Position numbers and translations under genes: made by a program
In this document: piece by piece, positions 1 to 11,283 of the stretch
How the letters are laid out: each line of letters opens with the position of its first letter
Numbering within the stretch: position 1 is the first letter of the stretch
Assembly: GCA_022410635.1 (NCBI GenBank)
Contig: JAJVDF010000044.1
Coordinates: forward strand, 2,318,465 to 2,382,464
Direction of reading: 5' to 3'
Length of the DNA stretch: 64,000 bases
Source: Tretioscincus oriximinensis
Lineage: Eukaryota > Chordata > Lepidosauria > Squamata > Gymnophthalmidae
Notes under the pieces: model-generated
The model's input: only the letters and a program-made list of their open reading frames with translations
Told to the model about the DNA's origin: nothing
Databases searched by the model: none

Positions 1-14
1 CCCNNCCNNCNNGG

Positions 15-484
15 GGGGGGGTAGTTATCCCACTTTTTGCTGAGGGGCTCTGGATACCCAGGCCAGCTCCTGAGGGCACCCACCCCTCACTAAATAAATA
101 AATAAAAATGCAAATTTCTCATGCATTTCATTAGGCTGACCAGATGACCCCTTTTGGGGGGGTTGAAAACCCGTTTTTGGGGTGCCTCCCAGTTTTTCTG
201 AGGAAAAAGTTTTTCAAAAAAAGATTTTTTTTGAAAAACGTTTTGTTTTTTAATTTTTTTTCCTTAGAAAAAAACGGGAGGCACCCCAAAAACGGGTTTC
301 CAACCCCCCAGAAGGGGGTTATCTGGTCAGTCTACACTTCATAAAATTCTCACATGCTTCGCAGATTTCTCAGGCAGGGATTTTGGAGGGGTATGCATGT
401 TGGTGGGTGATTTGCATATTCATGAATATGCAAATTAGCATGAATATTAATTACCCCAGTTTAGGCCTCAGAAAATCTGCTCAG
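15..484. mobile_element. MITE-like repeat family R1, copy 1, interrupted by a nested hairpin
   Basis: The segments 19-120 and 340-484 match pieces of a second copy at 10873-11253. Both share the ttttgctgagg and ggccagctcctga motifs and a long AT-rich block around tgatttgcatatt...gaatattaattacccca. The right end (aaatctgctcag) resembles the terminal sequence of copy 2. The left end is probably lost in the Ns at the start of the window. The family itself I do not recognise. Confidence 0.6.
136..330. mobile_element. Foldback (hairpin) MITE nested in R1
   Basis: The 195-bp segment begins ctgaccagat (136-145) and ends atctggtcag (321-330), a perfect 10-bp terminal inverted repeat. The inverted match continues inward: a gaccccttttggggg block faces ccccccagaagggggtt, and aaaacccgtttttggggtgcc faces its complement near 272-300. 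The centre is A/T homopolymer-rich. The same terminal motif opens the longer R1 copy at 10873, so this looks like a short foldback derivative inserted in a relative. Confidence 0.7.
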
Positions 485-1178
485 ATGTCCTTCCACTACA
501 CCATTGCTACCTAGTGCTTATGCTTCCATGCCGTTGTTACTCTAGTCCACCTCTCCATTCTGTGATGTGCCTCTTCTTCCATCAGTTTTGCTCCAGTCTT
601 CCTCTGCTGCCATCTTTTGTTGCTCCAGACCACTGCACCATTGCTGCATTGTGTTTCTGTTCCCACTGTTTTATCTTTCCAGACCACTGCACTATTGTTC
701 CGTTGTCCCTCAGTGGCCTGCCATCGTATTGCTCCATGTCACTGCATCCTGGGCTTCTGCTGCCATTCTGCAACCTGCTTATTTCTAGCACCTTTAACAG
801 CTGTATTTCAGAACCCTAAGAAAGGATTTCATTGTAAGCAGCTGTATGTGGTTGCCATGGAGACTCACAAGGTAGTGAAAAATAAAGTGGCAGGAGATTT
901 TGTATTGCACAAGCTAAAGTAAGTGGAATAATACTGTGTAAGACTGACTTCTGTGCAAACTCAGAATTGTCCTCACTGAACACGTTTGATTGGGTAAATC
1001 TTAGAATCAATTCAAGCTCTGAATGCCACCACACATTACTGCTCACTTTGGACCAGCATCTCCTGAGTATAATGAGCACTGTCTGGAAAGGGCCTGTGCC
1101 ATTTCTACTTTGCCACAATGGTAGAAAATTATTACTCAGAGTTCAAGAGACTTCAGTGTGATTTCAGCCCCCAAATGT
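484..1178. other. Intergenic DNA without recognised genes
   Basis: The stretch from 490 to 800 contains loosely repeated CCACTGCACCATTGCTGC-like segments, suggesting a decayed tandem or interspersed repeat. Open frames here are short, overlap on both strands and have no recognisable domain. I see no gene. Confidence 0.5.
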
Positions 1179-1179
1179 C

Positions 1180-1310
1180 TGTTCTTCTCTTCACAACAGA
1201 CACCTTGTGAAGTAGGTGGGGCTGAGGGAGCTCTGAACAACTGTGACTAACCAAAGATCACCCAGCTGGCTTTTGTGTAGTAAGGCAGAACTGAACTTGG
1301 AAGCTTCTAG
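1180..1310 (-). mobile_element. Sauria-type SINE fragment (family A)
   Basis: Read on the minus strand, it carries the SINE body: the GGTGACCTTGGGCTAG-like block (degenerate here), the CTCTCTCAGCCCCACCTAC-like block and TCACAAGGTGTCTGTTGTGA. The tRNA-like head and the tail are decayed or missing. Confidence 0.7.
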
Positions 1311-2248
1311 ATAAAAGAGAAATAATAGCAATAACCAGCAGGGAGGAAGGGACAGCAATAGTAGGACAGTCAGACCTCTGGAGAAATAAATTGCTCTTGC
1401 GACAACCCTGCCAGATCTACTGCGGGATTGGAAGCTGGCCATTTTACTCATCTCGCCTCTTGTTTGCAGAAGGCAGGTTGTGAAGGAAAAAGCTCATGTA
1501 GGCTAGCTTTCAAATACACACTTGGTGTCTCCTCGGAGTCCCACAGAAGTTACACTGGGAAAGTTTGTAAACCTTGTGGCAGGGCTTGCTTACATTTCTT
1601 ATGCACGTCATTGGTTTGCTTTGGTACCCAAAGTTTCCTGCTTGTATCTGGGTATGAAAGCCAATATTCAGAAGCCAAATAAACAGCAGTATTTCTTGCA
1701 ACGGGCAACAGGTCTCCTCACTTCTTTTTCTATGCTTTCCCAGTGCTAGGAAAGTGTGAGCCACATGGTTTGATGGCACTCAGGGCACCCTATTGCTAGG
1801 ACAGCGTTAAAAAAGGTATGCACTGGTTTTGAATACCACAGGGGTATTTTTCCCTGGGGTACAGGGTGCCACGCTATTGTAACATGTGCTGCATGCATGT
1901 GTGGTGCCAGAATCAGGCACCGCGCATGCGTGAATGGTGCGGATTCAGGAATTTGGTGCAGGTCGCTTGCGCAAATAACACACATCGGGGAGTTTCATGC
2001 TGGTGGATTCCTGGATATCCAGCAACAGACTTAGTTCTTAGTACTGCTGCTGCTGTCTTATGGAGAGTGGTACAATTATCAATGTGCCAATTACCACAAT
2101 GACAATTATTAGCAGCGCTATGGAGGCTTGTGTCCGGATACACCCTCAGATCAGTGGGGAAGCAATCTTTTGTGTTCCGTTTCTATTGCAGAATAAACTC
2201 TGATAAAGGGTAAATAAGTCCATTCCTTGTTTTCTGTAAAAAAAGAAT
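1310..2248. other. Intergenic DNA without recognised genes
   Basis: Mostly unique-looking sequence with no convincing coding potential. The part near 1760-2110 is relatively GC-rich and has internal dyads, so it may be a decayed interspersed repeat, but I cannot assign a family. Confidence 0.4.
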
Positions 2249-2324
2249 AGAGAGAGCCTATACATTATTAAAGCTTCCAGAAGAGAGAGCCTATACATTA
2301 TTATACATTCCAGAAGAGAGAGCC
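2249..2324 (+). repeat. 33-bp tandem repeat, 2.3 units
   Basis: The motif agagagagcc starts at 2249, 2282 and 2315, an exact 33-bp period. Units 1 and 2 differ only in the segment before ttccaga. The third unit is cut after agagagagcc, where the SINE body begins. Confidence 0.8.
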
Positions 2325-2517
2325 AACCCAGCTATTCGAAAGCATGAATTGCAAGAAATTGCAACTGAATGCAAGTAGATACATGGGAACCACCATAGCC
2401 TGGTGGGGAAGATAGAATGTGAGCCTTNGGGCAAAATATATCCTTGTAAGCCACTTTGAGTCCCTTTGAAAGGTGAGAAAAGTGGGGTATAAGAACCAAG
2501 TTCTTATTATTATTATT
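2325..2517 (+). mobile_element. 5'-truncated tRNA-derived SINE (family B) with BovB-like tail
   Basis: Starts within the SINE body (aacccagctattcgaaagca) and runs through the conserved ccaccatagcctggtgggga block to gtataagaaccaagttctt and a (TTA)n tail. A 16-bp direct repeat, attaaagcttccagaa, lies at 2267-2282 and 2518-2533, as expected for LINE-mediated insertion. The tract between the left repeat and the SINE body is the 33-bp tandem. Confidence 0.85.
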
Positions 2518-2904
2518 ATTAAAGCTTCCAGAATTTGAGCAAAGTTCCGGGAGAAAGTTTCTAAGACTTGAGACCTATACTTTTTTGATTACTGACTTGG
2601 ATGTTGCTACGTACCCAGCTGATCATATACTGTTTTTAACCGGTGCTATTTGTTTAAGATTTTTAATTGTATTTTATGAAACAATAAAACACTCTTTTAA
2701 GCATACTTCACTTTTTCTTCATTACTACAGGTGGAATATTTTAGAATGCAATTTGAAAAACAAAAATCACTTTAGACGTTTTTGCACCACTTTCCATTTA
2801 GGTTTAGAATAAAAAACAAACAACAGAGACATGAGCAGATCAAGTCCTGCACAGCCACATATCGAGTTGACTAAAAGAATTGAAACAGGCAAAACAGTCA
2901 CATA

Positions 2905-3084
2905 GGTCCTGTCCCCACTGAGCCTTCTTCTTGCCTATATCTCAGAATAGCATCCTGCCATCTACATGCTAGTGTGGGCTATGGCAGGCCCCGAATGGGG
3001 CCTGCCACAGCCTACATTGGCATGTGGATGACCAAGCTATGTACNGAGATATAACCCAGAATAAGGCTCAGTGTGGACAGGGCC
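2905..3084. mobile_element. Palindromic MITE family M1, copy 1
   Basis: An imperfect inverted repeat with arms of about 90 bp and almost no spacer. The left arm opens ggtcctgtccccactgagcc and the right arm closes ggctcagtgtggacagggcc. The centre is ggcaggccccgaatggggcc. Flanking cata/ata may be a short target duplication. Related copies occur at 45412-45570 and 46973-47120, with partial copies near 10505, 42072 and 50466. Confidence 0.75.
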
Positions 3085-3202
3085 ATAGACACATTTTTGT
3101 TTAAAATCTTCTTTAGTCTCAAAGAATGGAGTTTAGTCTTGGGGAAGCAGGGAAGCAACCGGAACCCATTCTTTGTGACGGAAATGCTCTTCTGACATGT
3201 GT

Positions 3203-3297
3203 TTTAATCCTTCTTCATTGCTGAAGAACTGGACTATACTAGGGGAATTTCCTTTTCCTAGTTTCATCCAGTTCTTCAGGATTGAAGATGGATTAAA
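3203..3297. repeat. 95-bp foldback hairpin repeat
   Basis: tttaatccttcttcattg at the left faces attgaagatggattaaa at the right, with gaagaactgga facing tccagttcttc and ctagg facing cctag, around a roughly 10-base loop. Related diverged sequence is seen at 41385-41520 and 49640-49765, so this is a dispersed foldback element, not a unique hairpin gene. Confidence 0.65.
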
Positions 3298-3438
3298 GAT
3301 ATGTTTCGGAACAGTAACTAAAGGTGAATTAACAATGGTCTAAAAGTAAAGGTATGACTGTGACCTAGGTGAGAAGAAACCATTCACACTTGGAAGGTCT
3401 GAGGGAAGGAGGAGGAGGAAGAGGCGGGAGGGAGGATT

Positions 3439-3610
3439 TGGTTTTTATATGCCACTTTGCTCATACTTCTCTTCACAACAGAACCTTGTGAAGAAGGTGA
3501 GGCTGAGAGAGCTCCAAATAACTGTGATAGTTGACTTCATGGAGGAGTACAGAATCAAACTGGGAGGCTACAAGATAAGAGTTCATCACAGAACCGAAGT
3601 GGCTCCCAAG
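3439..3610 (-). mobile_element. Sauria-type SINE (family A)
   Basis: The minus strand reads from a tRNA-like head (cagtttgattctgtactcc at the B-box position) through a body with CTCTCTCAGCCTCACC and TCACAAGGTTCTGTTGTGAA to a BovB-like end, agtggcatataaaaacc. The purine-rich stretch to the left (about 3405-3438) corresponds to the simple-repeat tail. Confidence 0.8.
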
Positions 3611-3904
3611 CAATATTCTACAATTGTTGTTGTTTAGGCATATCTTACTTTTCATGGACTACAACAAGCCAGGGATCTCTGTCTTCCATTGCTTCCCAAA
3701 GCCTGGCCAAGCTCATGCATGTTTCCTTCCATGTACCCTTCCATTTCATCCTCAGCCATTCTCTTCTTCCTTTGCCTTCAAGCTTTGCCTTCATTAGGGT
3801 CTTTTCCAGTGATTCCTACGTAGAGCTGGGAGTCTCATGCTTTTTGTGTAGACTTTAGCAGAAAATCCCATCCCATGTATCTCATACTGGGATTTTTTTT
3901 ACTT

Positions 3905-4130
3905 TTTAGAGGTGAGAACCGGAAGCGAAATCCCAAATGATGTCACTTCCAGTCACTGCTTCCGGAAAGGGCGCCCTTAGACCCAGAAGTGACTGCTTCT
4001 GGGAATGGTTGCATGGATGAAGTCATTTCCAGGGAAGGACTGGAATTGACACCACCGGAAATAACACGCATGCAACATCCGGCAGCTGTTGCATACGAGC
4101 ATGCNATTTCCAGGGTTTTTTCACCCAGGA
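3905..4130. repeat. Interspersed repeat rich in CCGGAAGTGA/TCACTTCC motifs
   Basis: Contains several direct and inverted copies of ACTTCCGGAAGTGA-like segments (for example near 3918, 3945, 3960 and 3985). A related piece, ggaagtgatgtcaccattg, occurs near 9850. The motif resembles an ETS site, but its multiplicity and dispersal make a repeat the better explanation. Confidence 0.5.
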
Positions 4131-4879
4131 CTGCTCCACCATGTGCTCAAAGTATTTGAGCTTCAACTTTAGTACTTGAATATTCTAATATAGGTGCCTA
4201 AAAATTGGAAATGGATATCAGACGGAAGAGCATTCCATAATCGTGATGATGTTGCACAAGCTCGATTCAAAATATGATTTGACTGCTGGGATTAAAAATA
4301 GATTGGTTTTAAATCATTGCCAGCATTTACAGGCTGCATATCTTTCCATCTATATTGCTGAGAGTTATTTACTTCTGAATAAAACATGGAGGCATGTGGA
4401 GAAATGTGATCTCTTTAACTATGCCATCATTTTCTCACTACAGAGCAGAATGAAGCCACAAGATTAGCATGGCTTTCTTTGGCGTGGGGTTCAACTGATC
4501 ACGAAGGAACGTATTGCTTATGTTATTTTTACTATGTCAGCCTTGAATTCCTAGTAAATGTACTAACATGGTGCCGGCACAATGGGAATATATGTGAATA
4601 TGCTGATGCCTTAAATCTTCTTACTCGACTTCAGTCTGGTGACTCAGTTAGATATACCAGCAGTGGGCCAGAATTGCATCAGGTCTGTCTGTGGAGCCCA
4701 GCTGGGGTGCCAACAGGATGCCGGTATTTAAACAGCGTCTGGAAAGTCCCCGGGAAATCTCTTCTCTCCCCTTAAGATAAGAATTAGCAAGAAGCCATGT
4801 TCATTCCATTTGCTTTTCAGTTTTGTATGTTAGGGTTTAGTTATTTATTTTGTTTGATGTACACACACTGACATAAAAT

Positions 4880-5270
4880 CAAACAACATCTGCACATATA
4901 ATAAACTGGGTATCAAGGAGTCCAAGATTCAGAGGTATAGCGACCAATTACAAAGCTTGGAACTTTCAGCAGCCTCCAGAACAAGGGAGGAAGATATGCA
5001 GGAAAGAAGGAAAACACAAGGAAGGGAAGGAAGAAAGAACGAAGGGAAGGAAGAAGGAAGGAAAGAAAGAAGGGAAGAAAGGAAAGAGGGAAGGAAGGGA
5101 AGGAAAGGAAGAAGGAAGAGTGAATGACTGAAGGGAAAGGAGGAAGGAAGGAAAAGAAGAAGGAAAGAAAAACAGAAGAAGGAACAAAAAAGGAATAAAG
5201 AAAGCACCAAGTGAAAGGGGATGGGAAGGGGCAAGGGAGGGAGAGAGTGCTTGGCGCAATGGGCTAATTC
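4880..5270 (+). mobile_element. Dispersed repeat family V, copy 1, with GA-rich expansion
   Basis: Begins at an atataataaa end, then gagtccaagattcagaggta, one unit of the 39-bp core (aattacaaagcttggaactttcagcagcctccaga), and ends at aatgggctaattcagctggt. Between core and end lies a 200-bp (GGAA)n-like purine tract (4996-5200). The same order of blocks occurs at 48190-48610 and 58890-59280. Confidence 0.7.
4996..5200 (+). repeat. (GGAA)n/(GAAGG)n purine-rich tract
   Basis: More than 200 bases that are almost entirely A and G, made of imperfect ggaagg, aagaaagaa and gggaaggaa units. Open frames on the opposite strand encode only Ser/Pro/Phe/Leu low-complexity sequence and are not genes. Confidence 0.9.
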
Positions 5271-8200
5271 AGCTGGTTATACCTAAATCAAAAACTGAAA
5301 ACATCTCCGCACTGCTCCCTGTATCCTTCTCCCCCTCTCCCCCATGGCAGATGCAGATAGTATTGAAAAAATGGGGACGTGCTTTAATTACAAAAATTTA
5401 AATTGATTCAGGATCATGACGATCATATGTTTTACTCTTATATTTTGATCTTCAAAGATTCCAAAAACAATGAGCTTGTCCAATCTTTGCCTCTAAAGGA
5501 TTCCTACTGGAACCCCTTGTATGTTATGATAACCATCCGGTTAGGATACAAAATAAAGCATTATTTAAAAAACTTATGTTAGAAACATGGTTAAAAAAGA
5601 GGTGGCTCTGTCTGACTTTACTGCTCTTCTATGATTCTGGATTGTACAAGTCTCTCATCTCATCTCTACCTTTGGATAGGCATCTTAAGGCCCTTAGTGC
5701 AGCTTTCGAGCTATGAACTATTAATACACTTTACCCCCTTTAGCGAATTTGAATGAGCTTGATTCAGATTTGTGTGGCTCTGAATGAAGCAGAGGGAAAC
5801 CCCTTTAGAGGAGGAACAAAATGTGCCAGCTTGTGGATGTGACATAGCTAACCCAGATGACATGATAGCATCCCCATTTGCTCATTTCTCCGTTGCTCGG
5901 ACGAAGGTGGGGCTGCTGCAGTCTGTGGGTTTGAATGTTTGACGCTTTGAAGCTAGCAGTATTCTCCAGCAAAGCAAATACGAAGGATTGCAGAAGATCT
6001 GAAATTGCGAAGGTGGTGCAAACATGATGTGAAGATAAGCCTGTTGCATTGTTGAAGCAGTACATGCCTGTTGCAGCCACACCTACGACCACACAAATCA
6101 AATCTGTATGCATATGCATGACTGTTTAATTGGGATAAAGCAGCATCAGCATACATGAGAGTTGGTCAATTTGGACTGGCACTAATGTATTGGGGGACTT
6201 TTAATATACCTCTAGTCTGGTTTAGCAGTAGTTCCGCATATTGCAGACAATGTATATTACTGAGCTCCTTAAGGTTGCGGAAAAAAGGCCTATGTGGATG
6301 TGTTCCCACCAGGGGAAAAGCAGGAGAGAAAGCTACGGGCAGTGTTCCCCATTTAAGCCAAATGGAAAATGCTCTTGCCATGTGCTGTTTGCATAGCTAC
6401 ATCCTGAGTGGAGTTTGCTCAAAATACACTGCAAGTGCAGCTTAACAAAATTTGTGTTAAGTGCACTCTGGTAATGGTTTCCCCATTTGCCGTGTACTTA
6501 AAATGGATAACTCTCTATCCAGATCTGGGAGCCTTCTGGCAAAGCAAGAAGCAATCCAAAGATTGGGGTGTTCCAGTGCGGGAAATTTAAACTGCTGTCG
6601 GAAGGCAACGGAAGCAATGGAGAAATCTGCCATGGACCCTGATTCATTGGGTTGCTTCTGGTTCTGCTAAGAGTTTGAAATAGACCCAAGGATTGCAAAA
6701 AGTTGTGCAAAATTAGGATTTTTTTTAAAGCCACACTACCTGCACTCATGTAGCATGCGCTCGGTACAACTCCATTCTTTCCTTACCTTGTCAGGCTGCT
6801 GAAATGGGCTCAAAACAGGGTAGAGAAAAAGATAAACAGTGAAACATATCTAAATCCACTTCACAGTTTTCCAATTCACTCCCCCCAAAAAAATTGGAAT
6901 GCAGCTTGTCATCCCCAGTGATGGACTGGGTCTAGCAATATTGGTTGCCAGGAGACAAAGTGGCGGCCACCCATGGGATGGCAGTGCAGTGGCAGGGACA
7001 ATGGGATGACAGTGCATGCATAGTCATGGCTGAACCCAAAATCCTTATATGCCATGTGCCAATTTTCCAACCAGTGCTTAGTGGAATTTGCATGCAGCTG
7101 AGCTACCAGGGCTGTGTTGTGTGTGTGCGCAAAGTGACACAGATCAGCTGCAGCTTTAAAAATGCACGTAAACCCCAGGGGGCTGGAAGTTACCCATTTC
7201 ATTATGGGGCCACTTGCTGGGCAGGGGCCACTTCATCAGGGGGTCACCTGCCATCAGGCAAGCAGGCACCCTGGACAGTCCACCGCTGGTTGTTCTTTTT
7301 TAGTCTCTTCAATGCCAATTTTATAATTACGAGAGTTGTACTGTTCATTTCAATCATGAATCACATCCTACTGAACTTTGTGGGGTTAAAAGTGCAGTAG
7401 GTTGTGCTGCCAGAAGTGTAACCATTGTTCCATTTCCCCCCGTAGGTTTATCTGAAGGAACAGTAATTCTCTGGCTGTGTGTTTGCAGAAATTGGCTGTG
7501 CCAAGAATTCTGTCGCACCTAATATGTATCTGCTGAAGGAGTAAGAGGAAATGGTACCATTCTTAAAGATTGTGTTCATGAAAATATGGGTGCTATGAGT
7601 TACTCCTGTCACTACCTGAGGCAGCNCATATTTGAAGCCATATCACATGTGCATGGAACTCGTGCCTAAGTCACACATTTACTTTTAAACCTTCCTCAGT
7701 CCTGAAGAATGAGTTTGATCTCTTTATTCCCCAACCGCACACACACGGGCTTAGCCCATGAGAGAAACTGATTTAACTGTGTGACCAGGGCTGTTATCTC
7801 TGCTCCGCTCTGCAGGGATGTTTTGGCAGTTCCATAACGTGAACTGGCAAGATTGTAGAAACTTATGCCATGGCAGTCCCATGATTCACTGGTCAAAGTC
7901 ATCTAGGCTGCTTAGCTTCCAATGCAAAAGACACTCTTATTTATATATATATAAATATATATATTTTAAAAATCATCTGATAGTTTTTGAACCTTCAAAG
8001 ATCATATAAGCTGGTAGAAGCAGATGAATCAAAGTCATTCACTCAAACAGCAAAGACATAAACAGTTAAAGAAATTATTCGTGCTACAAACCTGCAATTT
8101 ATAGGTGAACATGTACAGGATGTTGTTCTGAATAAATCAAATGAGACCCCGGCTTTATCATTTGCCTTATCATTCAATAAACACCATAATTCCCATTGAA

Positions 8201-8308
8201 TTTACTAGTAACGCAGGAAACTGGAAAGCAGAGGTTTCCAGCTTGCCCTTAGCTTTATCTCAGAAATAGGTTGTAGCAAACTAGTTCTGAAGTTCTGGTG
8301 CCCATGGA
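5270..8308. other. Intergenic DNA, repeat-poor, no gene
   Basis: Mostly unique-looking, AT-rich DNA. Visible simple sequence includes a (TA)n-like run at 7938-7968. The sequence tttaaaccttcctcagtcct near 7685 may be a remnant of the 3203 hairpin family. The longest open frame (6945-7400, + strand, 151 codons) has no domain, no homologue I recognise and no coding-like composition, so I do not call it. Confidence 0.5.
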
Positions 8309-8309
8309 G

Positions 8310-8560
8310 TAGAAGAAGAACCTGGTTTTTAACCCCCCACCCCTCCTACTCACCCAAAGGGGTTTAGAGGGGCTTACAAAGTTATTTTTCGTCCAAAGGC
8401 TTAAATCTATTCTATTTTCCACACCACACTATGGTGGTACCCATTACTCTACTAGCAAATGTCTTTGCTTTCAAACAGCTGGGTTGGCTGAAGTCGAGGC
8501 CAGTAGGGGGCTTCGAACTCAATATTTCTGTTGGACCGCCAAGCTCTTAATAGAGGCACC
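8310..8560 (-). mobile_element. tRNA-derived SINE (family B), diverged
   Basis: On + it starts with the reversed tail agaagaagaacctggttttt and continues through ggcttacaaagttatttttc, cactatggtggtaccc, cagctgggttggctgaagt and a degenerate tRNA-like B box (gggcttcgaactca). It is clearly older than the copies at 17766 and 43779. Confidence 0.75.
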
Positions 8561-9065
8561 CATCAAACAAAAGCCATCATGTTATACCCACCATCAAAGA
8601 TTGCTGCTGACATAGATGGTTTTGAGGGGCAGACAGTAGCATGTTTATTAAAAGGTAGGATATGTCTTAACAGGCAGAAATCCAGACTAGATGTAAATGA
8701 TATACTGCACTATTCGTATCCAATACTTTGTTGGTAGCTAGTAGGAAAGAAAAGAAAAGAAAAAAGCAGCAACAGATTGAGAAGGAACAGGAAAAATTGC
8801 AGAATGCACAGTGAAGAGGGAGGCAGAAGTAACGCTTTTAGAATGTAAGTAAGCAGCCCAGGGATGGTCGCTCACAATTAGATAGAAGACTAATTGAAGA
8901 AGCTNTAAAGTAACACTGAGCACACAACTAGTACTATTTACCAAACAAGATGCGAGATGAGCTAAATAATAATTCTACCCATCAATCAAAACCGGTCAGT
9001 TTTTCATTCACATTGATGAAGGCTGAGATCATGTGTACTTTCCTCCACTCTAGACTAATTTTACG

Positions 9066-9400
9066 ATTATAAGAACAGAAGAGCCACAGCCCATCTAGTC
9101 CAGCATTCTGTCTCACACAGAGGCCCACCAATTGCACCTGGGCAGCCTGGAATAGAAGAAGGCAAAATCTTCAACTGTTCTCAATGCCCTGCAAATGCCA
9201 TTTCAGAAAACTGACTGTTGCTCATCTCAAGAGTCAGCTTCAAGGTATCTATTCTAGTAGCTATTTATACCCTTGGTGTCCATGAACTTGCCTAATCCTG
9301 TCTTAAAGCTATCCAGGCTGCTAGCTACCACCACCTCTTCTGGAAGTTTTATTTTTGTTCTTGTCTTGAGCAGTTTTCCATTGGCTTCCTGCTGGTTGCT
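9066..9400 (-). mobile_element. CR1 LINE 3' end
   Basis: Reads on + as the reversed CR1 3' region: cccatctagtccagcattct, cacacagaggcccaccaatt, cacctgggcagcctgg, then ttggtgtccatgaactt and the region coding for the end of the reverse transcriptase. Only the 3' end is retained, as is usual for CR1 after 5' truncation. Confidence 0.8.
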
Positions 9401-10872
9401 TTTTTCATTTAATCTGTATATCATTACCCTCTCCCCTCCTCAAAAAAAATGCCAAAGGTTATTTATGGGAAGAGAGTAACAGAATATCAGATTCTTTGAT
9501 GGTAAGGAAAATTCTCTATTCATAGAATCCTCGGGACTTAGTGCGAATCAGAAATATTGTGACTAGTGGTAAACATAAGGACAAAATGAGAATGCGACCA
9601 CTGAATTGTAGCCAGCTCTAGTTTTTGGGTACTTTTGTCACATTTTTCTTGAAAGAGGGGCAGAAGTGGTTTGTCATTGTTACCTCTGGGGAAAGATTGG
9701 GGATTGAACAGGGAGACATTTGCTCAATGTTGGAAACTTGCAGAAGTGAAATGACGGAGAGGAGCCGGAATATGTCAAACAATCCTTGGTAATCTTGTGC
9801 GCAAAGCATGTTTGGGATTTTTTATGATGGCACTTCCTGGGCATGACNGGAAGTGATGTCACCATTGTCCCGGAAGGGGGATCTTCTCATGTACCCCTAT
9901 ACGAGATCTTGGGTTTTGTGCAAAGCTTCACTATGCCGCTGTNCTTGCGCAGCTCTGAACTCTGCATTTGCTTTCCAGGGTGCTTGCATTACCACTGGGA
10001 TAAGGCCTCTCCCAGGATCAGCCCTAAAGTCTCCCGTATTCGAGCTGCAGCATTTTCTGCTCTGTCCTCTACTCACATTTCCTGCCTGTCAGCATTTTGC
10101 TCGTTTCTCCTTTCCTCCCATGACCACCACATCCTAACCTAACCCCAGGGCATCTCTCTCACACATCCACACTTGCACACGCGTGTACAGCTTCTTCTCA
10201 CTGAAGACACATGTGAAGGTTTGTTGTCCAAATGGACAAGGGAGAGATGGAAATATCAGCTATGGTATGAGATATGGCATTTGTTATGGTAAGAGATACA
10301 AGAAAAAATAGAAGAAAACAGAGTTGAAAAGAAATTGAGATCAATTCAGGGCACTTGACTATTAATAAATAATGAGATCACAAAAGATCAAGGGGAAAGA
10401 GTAGGGATATTGGGACAGTTCTCAAAAGAAATAGAGAAATAATTGGAGATTGGATAGAAATACAAGGGAAATACAAGTTGATAAGGGGAGAAATTGTAAC
10501 AGAGGCCTAGTCCTCATTGAACATTATTCTGGGTTATATCTTGCCAGTTTAGACTATGGCAAAGGCTCATTGGGTACAGGGCTANATATAATCTGTATTA
10601 ATTAATCAGTGTATATCCAGCAATTAAAAACACACACCCCAAAGAACTCTAAAAGACTCATTGCCCTCAGTGTAAGGCAACTAGAATTTTTGAAAGGGCC
10701 TAAAAACATACCCATTTAACTTACCATGTTTGACTGGAGACATTAATGATCTCAATTCATTATACTGCAATGTTATATTTGTAATACTCATTTTACTTTT
10801 TAAGTGTGAAGTATGTTATTGTTTTATTATTGGATATGTATTGATTGTTCCACCCTTTGGAATCATCGATAG
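9400..10872. other. Intergenic DNA, no gene
   Basis: AT-rich DNA. The 9825-9885 piece is related to the CCGGAAGTGA repeat at 3905. The 10500-10590 piece (attattctgggttatatctt) resembles half of the M1 palindromic MITE. Nothing coding is visible. Confidence 0.5.
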
Positions 10873-11253
10873 GCTGAACAGATGACCCCTTTTTTNGGGG
10901 GGGGAAACCCACTTTTGGGGTGTCCACTCTGCCCTCCCTAGAGGACGTGCAATTTCCCCAGTTTTTGCTGAGGAATTTTTTTTTAAATTTTTTGGGAATT
11001 TTTTAAAAATTCACTGCACCAGCACTAGGGGACTCCGGCACCTGGGGCCAGCTCCTGAAGGCACCCTCCCCTCAGAAAAAAAATATATCAAAAATTCTTC
11101 TTGCGTACTTTTAAAAATTCTCACATGCTTCACAGATTTCTTGGGCGGGAATTTCACAGAGGAATGCATGTTGGTGGGTGATTTGCATATTTATGAATAT
11201 GCAAATTAGCATGAATATTAATTACCCCAATTTGGGCCTCAGAAAATCTGGTC
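10873..11253. mobile_element. MITE-like repeat family R1, copy 2
   Basis: Begins gctgaacagatgacccc and ends gaaaatctggtcc, matching the CTGACCAGAT/ATCTGGTC termini of the 136-330 hairpin. The interior shares tttttgctgagg, ggccagctcctga and the AT-rich tgatttgcatatttatgaat block with copy 1 at the window start. Confidence 0.65.
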
Positions 11254-11283
11254 CATCATCATCATCATCATCATCATCATTAT
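11254..11283 (+). repeat. (ATC)n microsatellite
   Basis: About nine tandem CAT/ATC triplets directly after the R1 copy. Confidence 0.95.

Noticed and set aside
4929..5259. Open frames of about 100 codons on the minus strand
   Set aside because: They come from the purine-rich simple repeat and have no complex sequence.
6945..7400. 151-codon open frame upstream of FOXO1
   Set aside because: No recognisable domain, no promoter or splice context, ordinary intergenic composition.
7938..7968. TATA-box-like run as a promoter
   Set aside because: It is an AT microsatellite with no transcript evidence nearby.
11254..11283. CRISPR-like or other regular array
   Set aside because: It is a simple (ATC)n microsatellite in vertebrate DNA.
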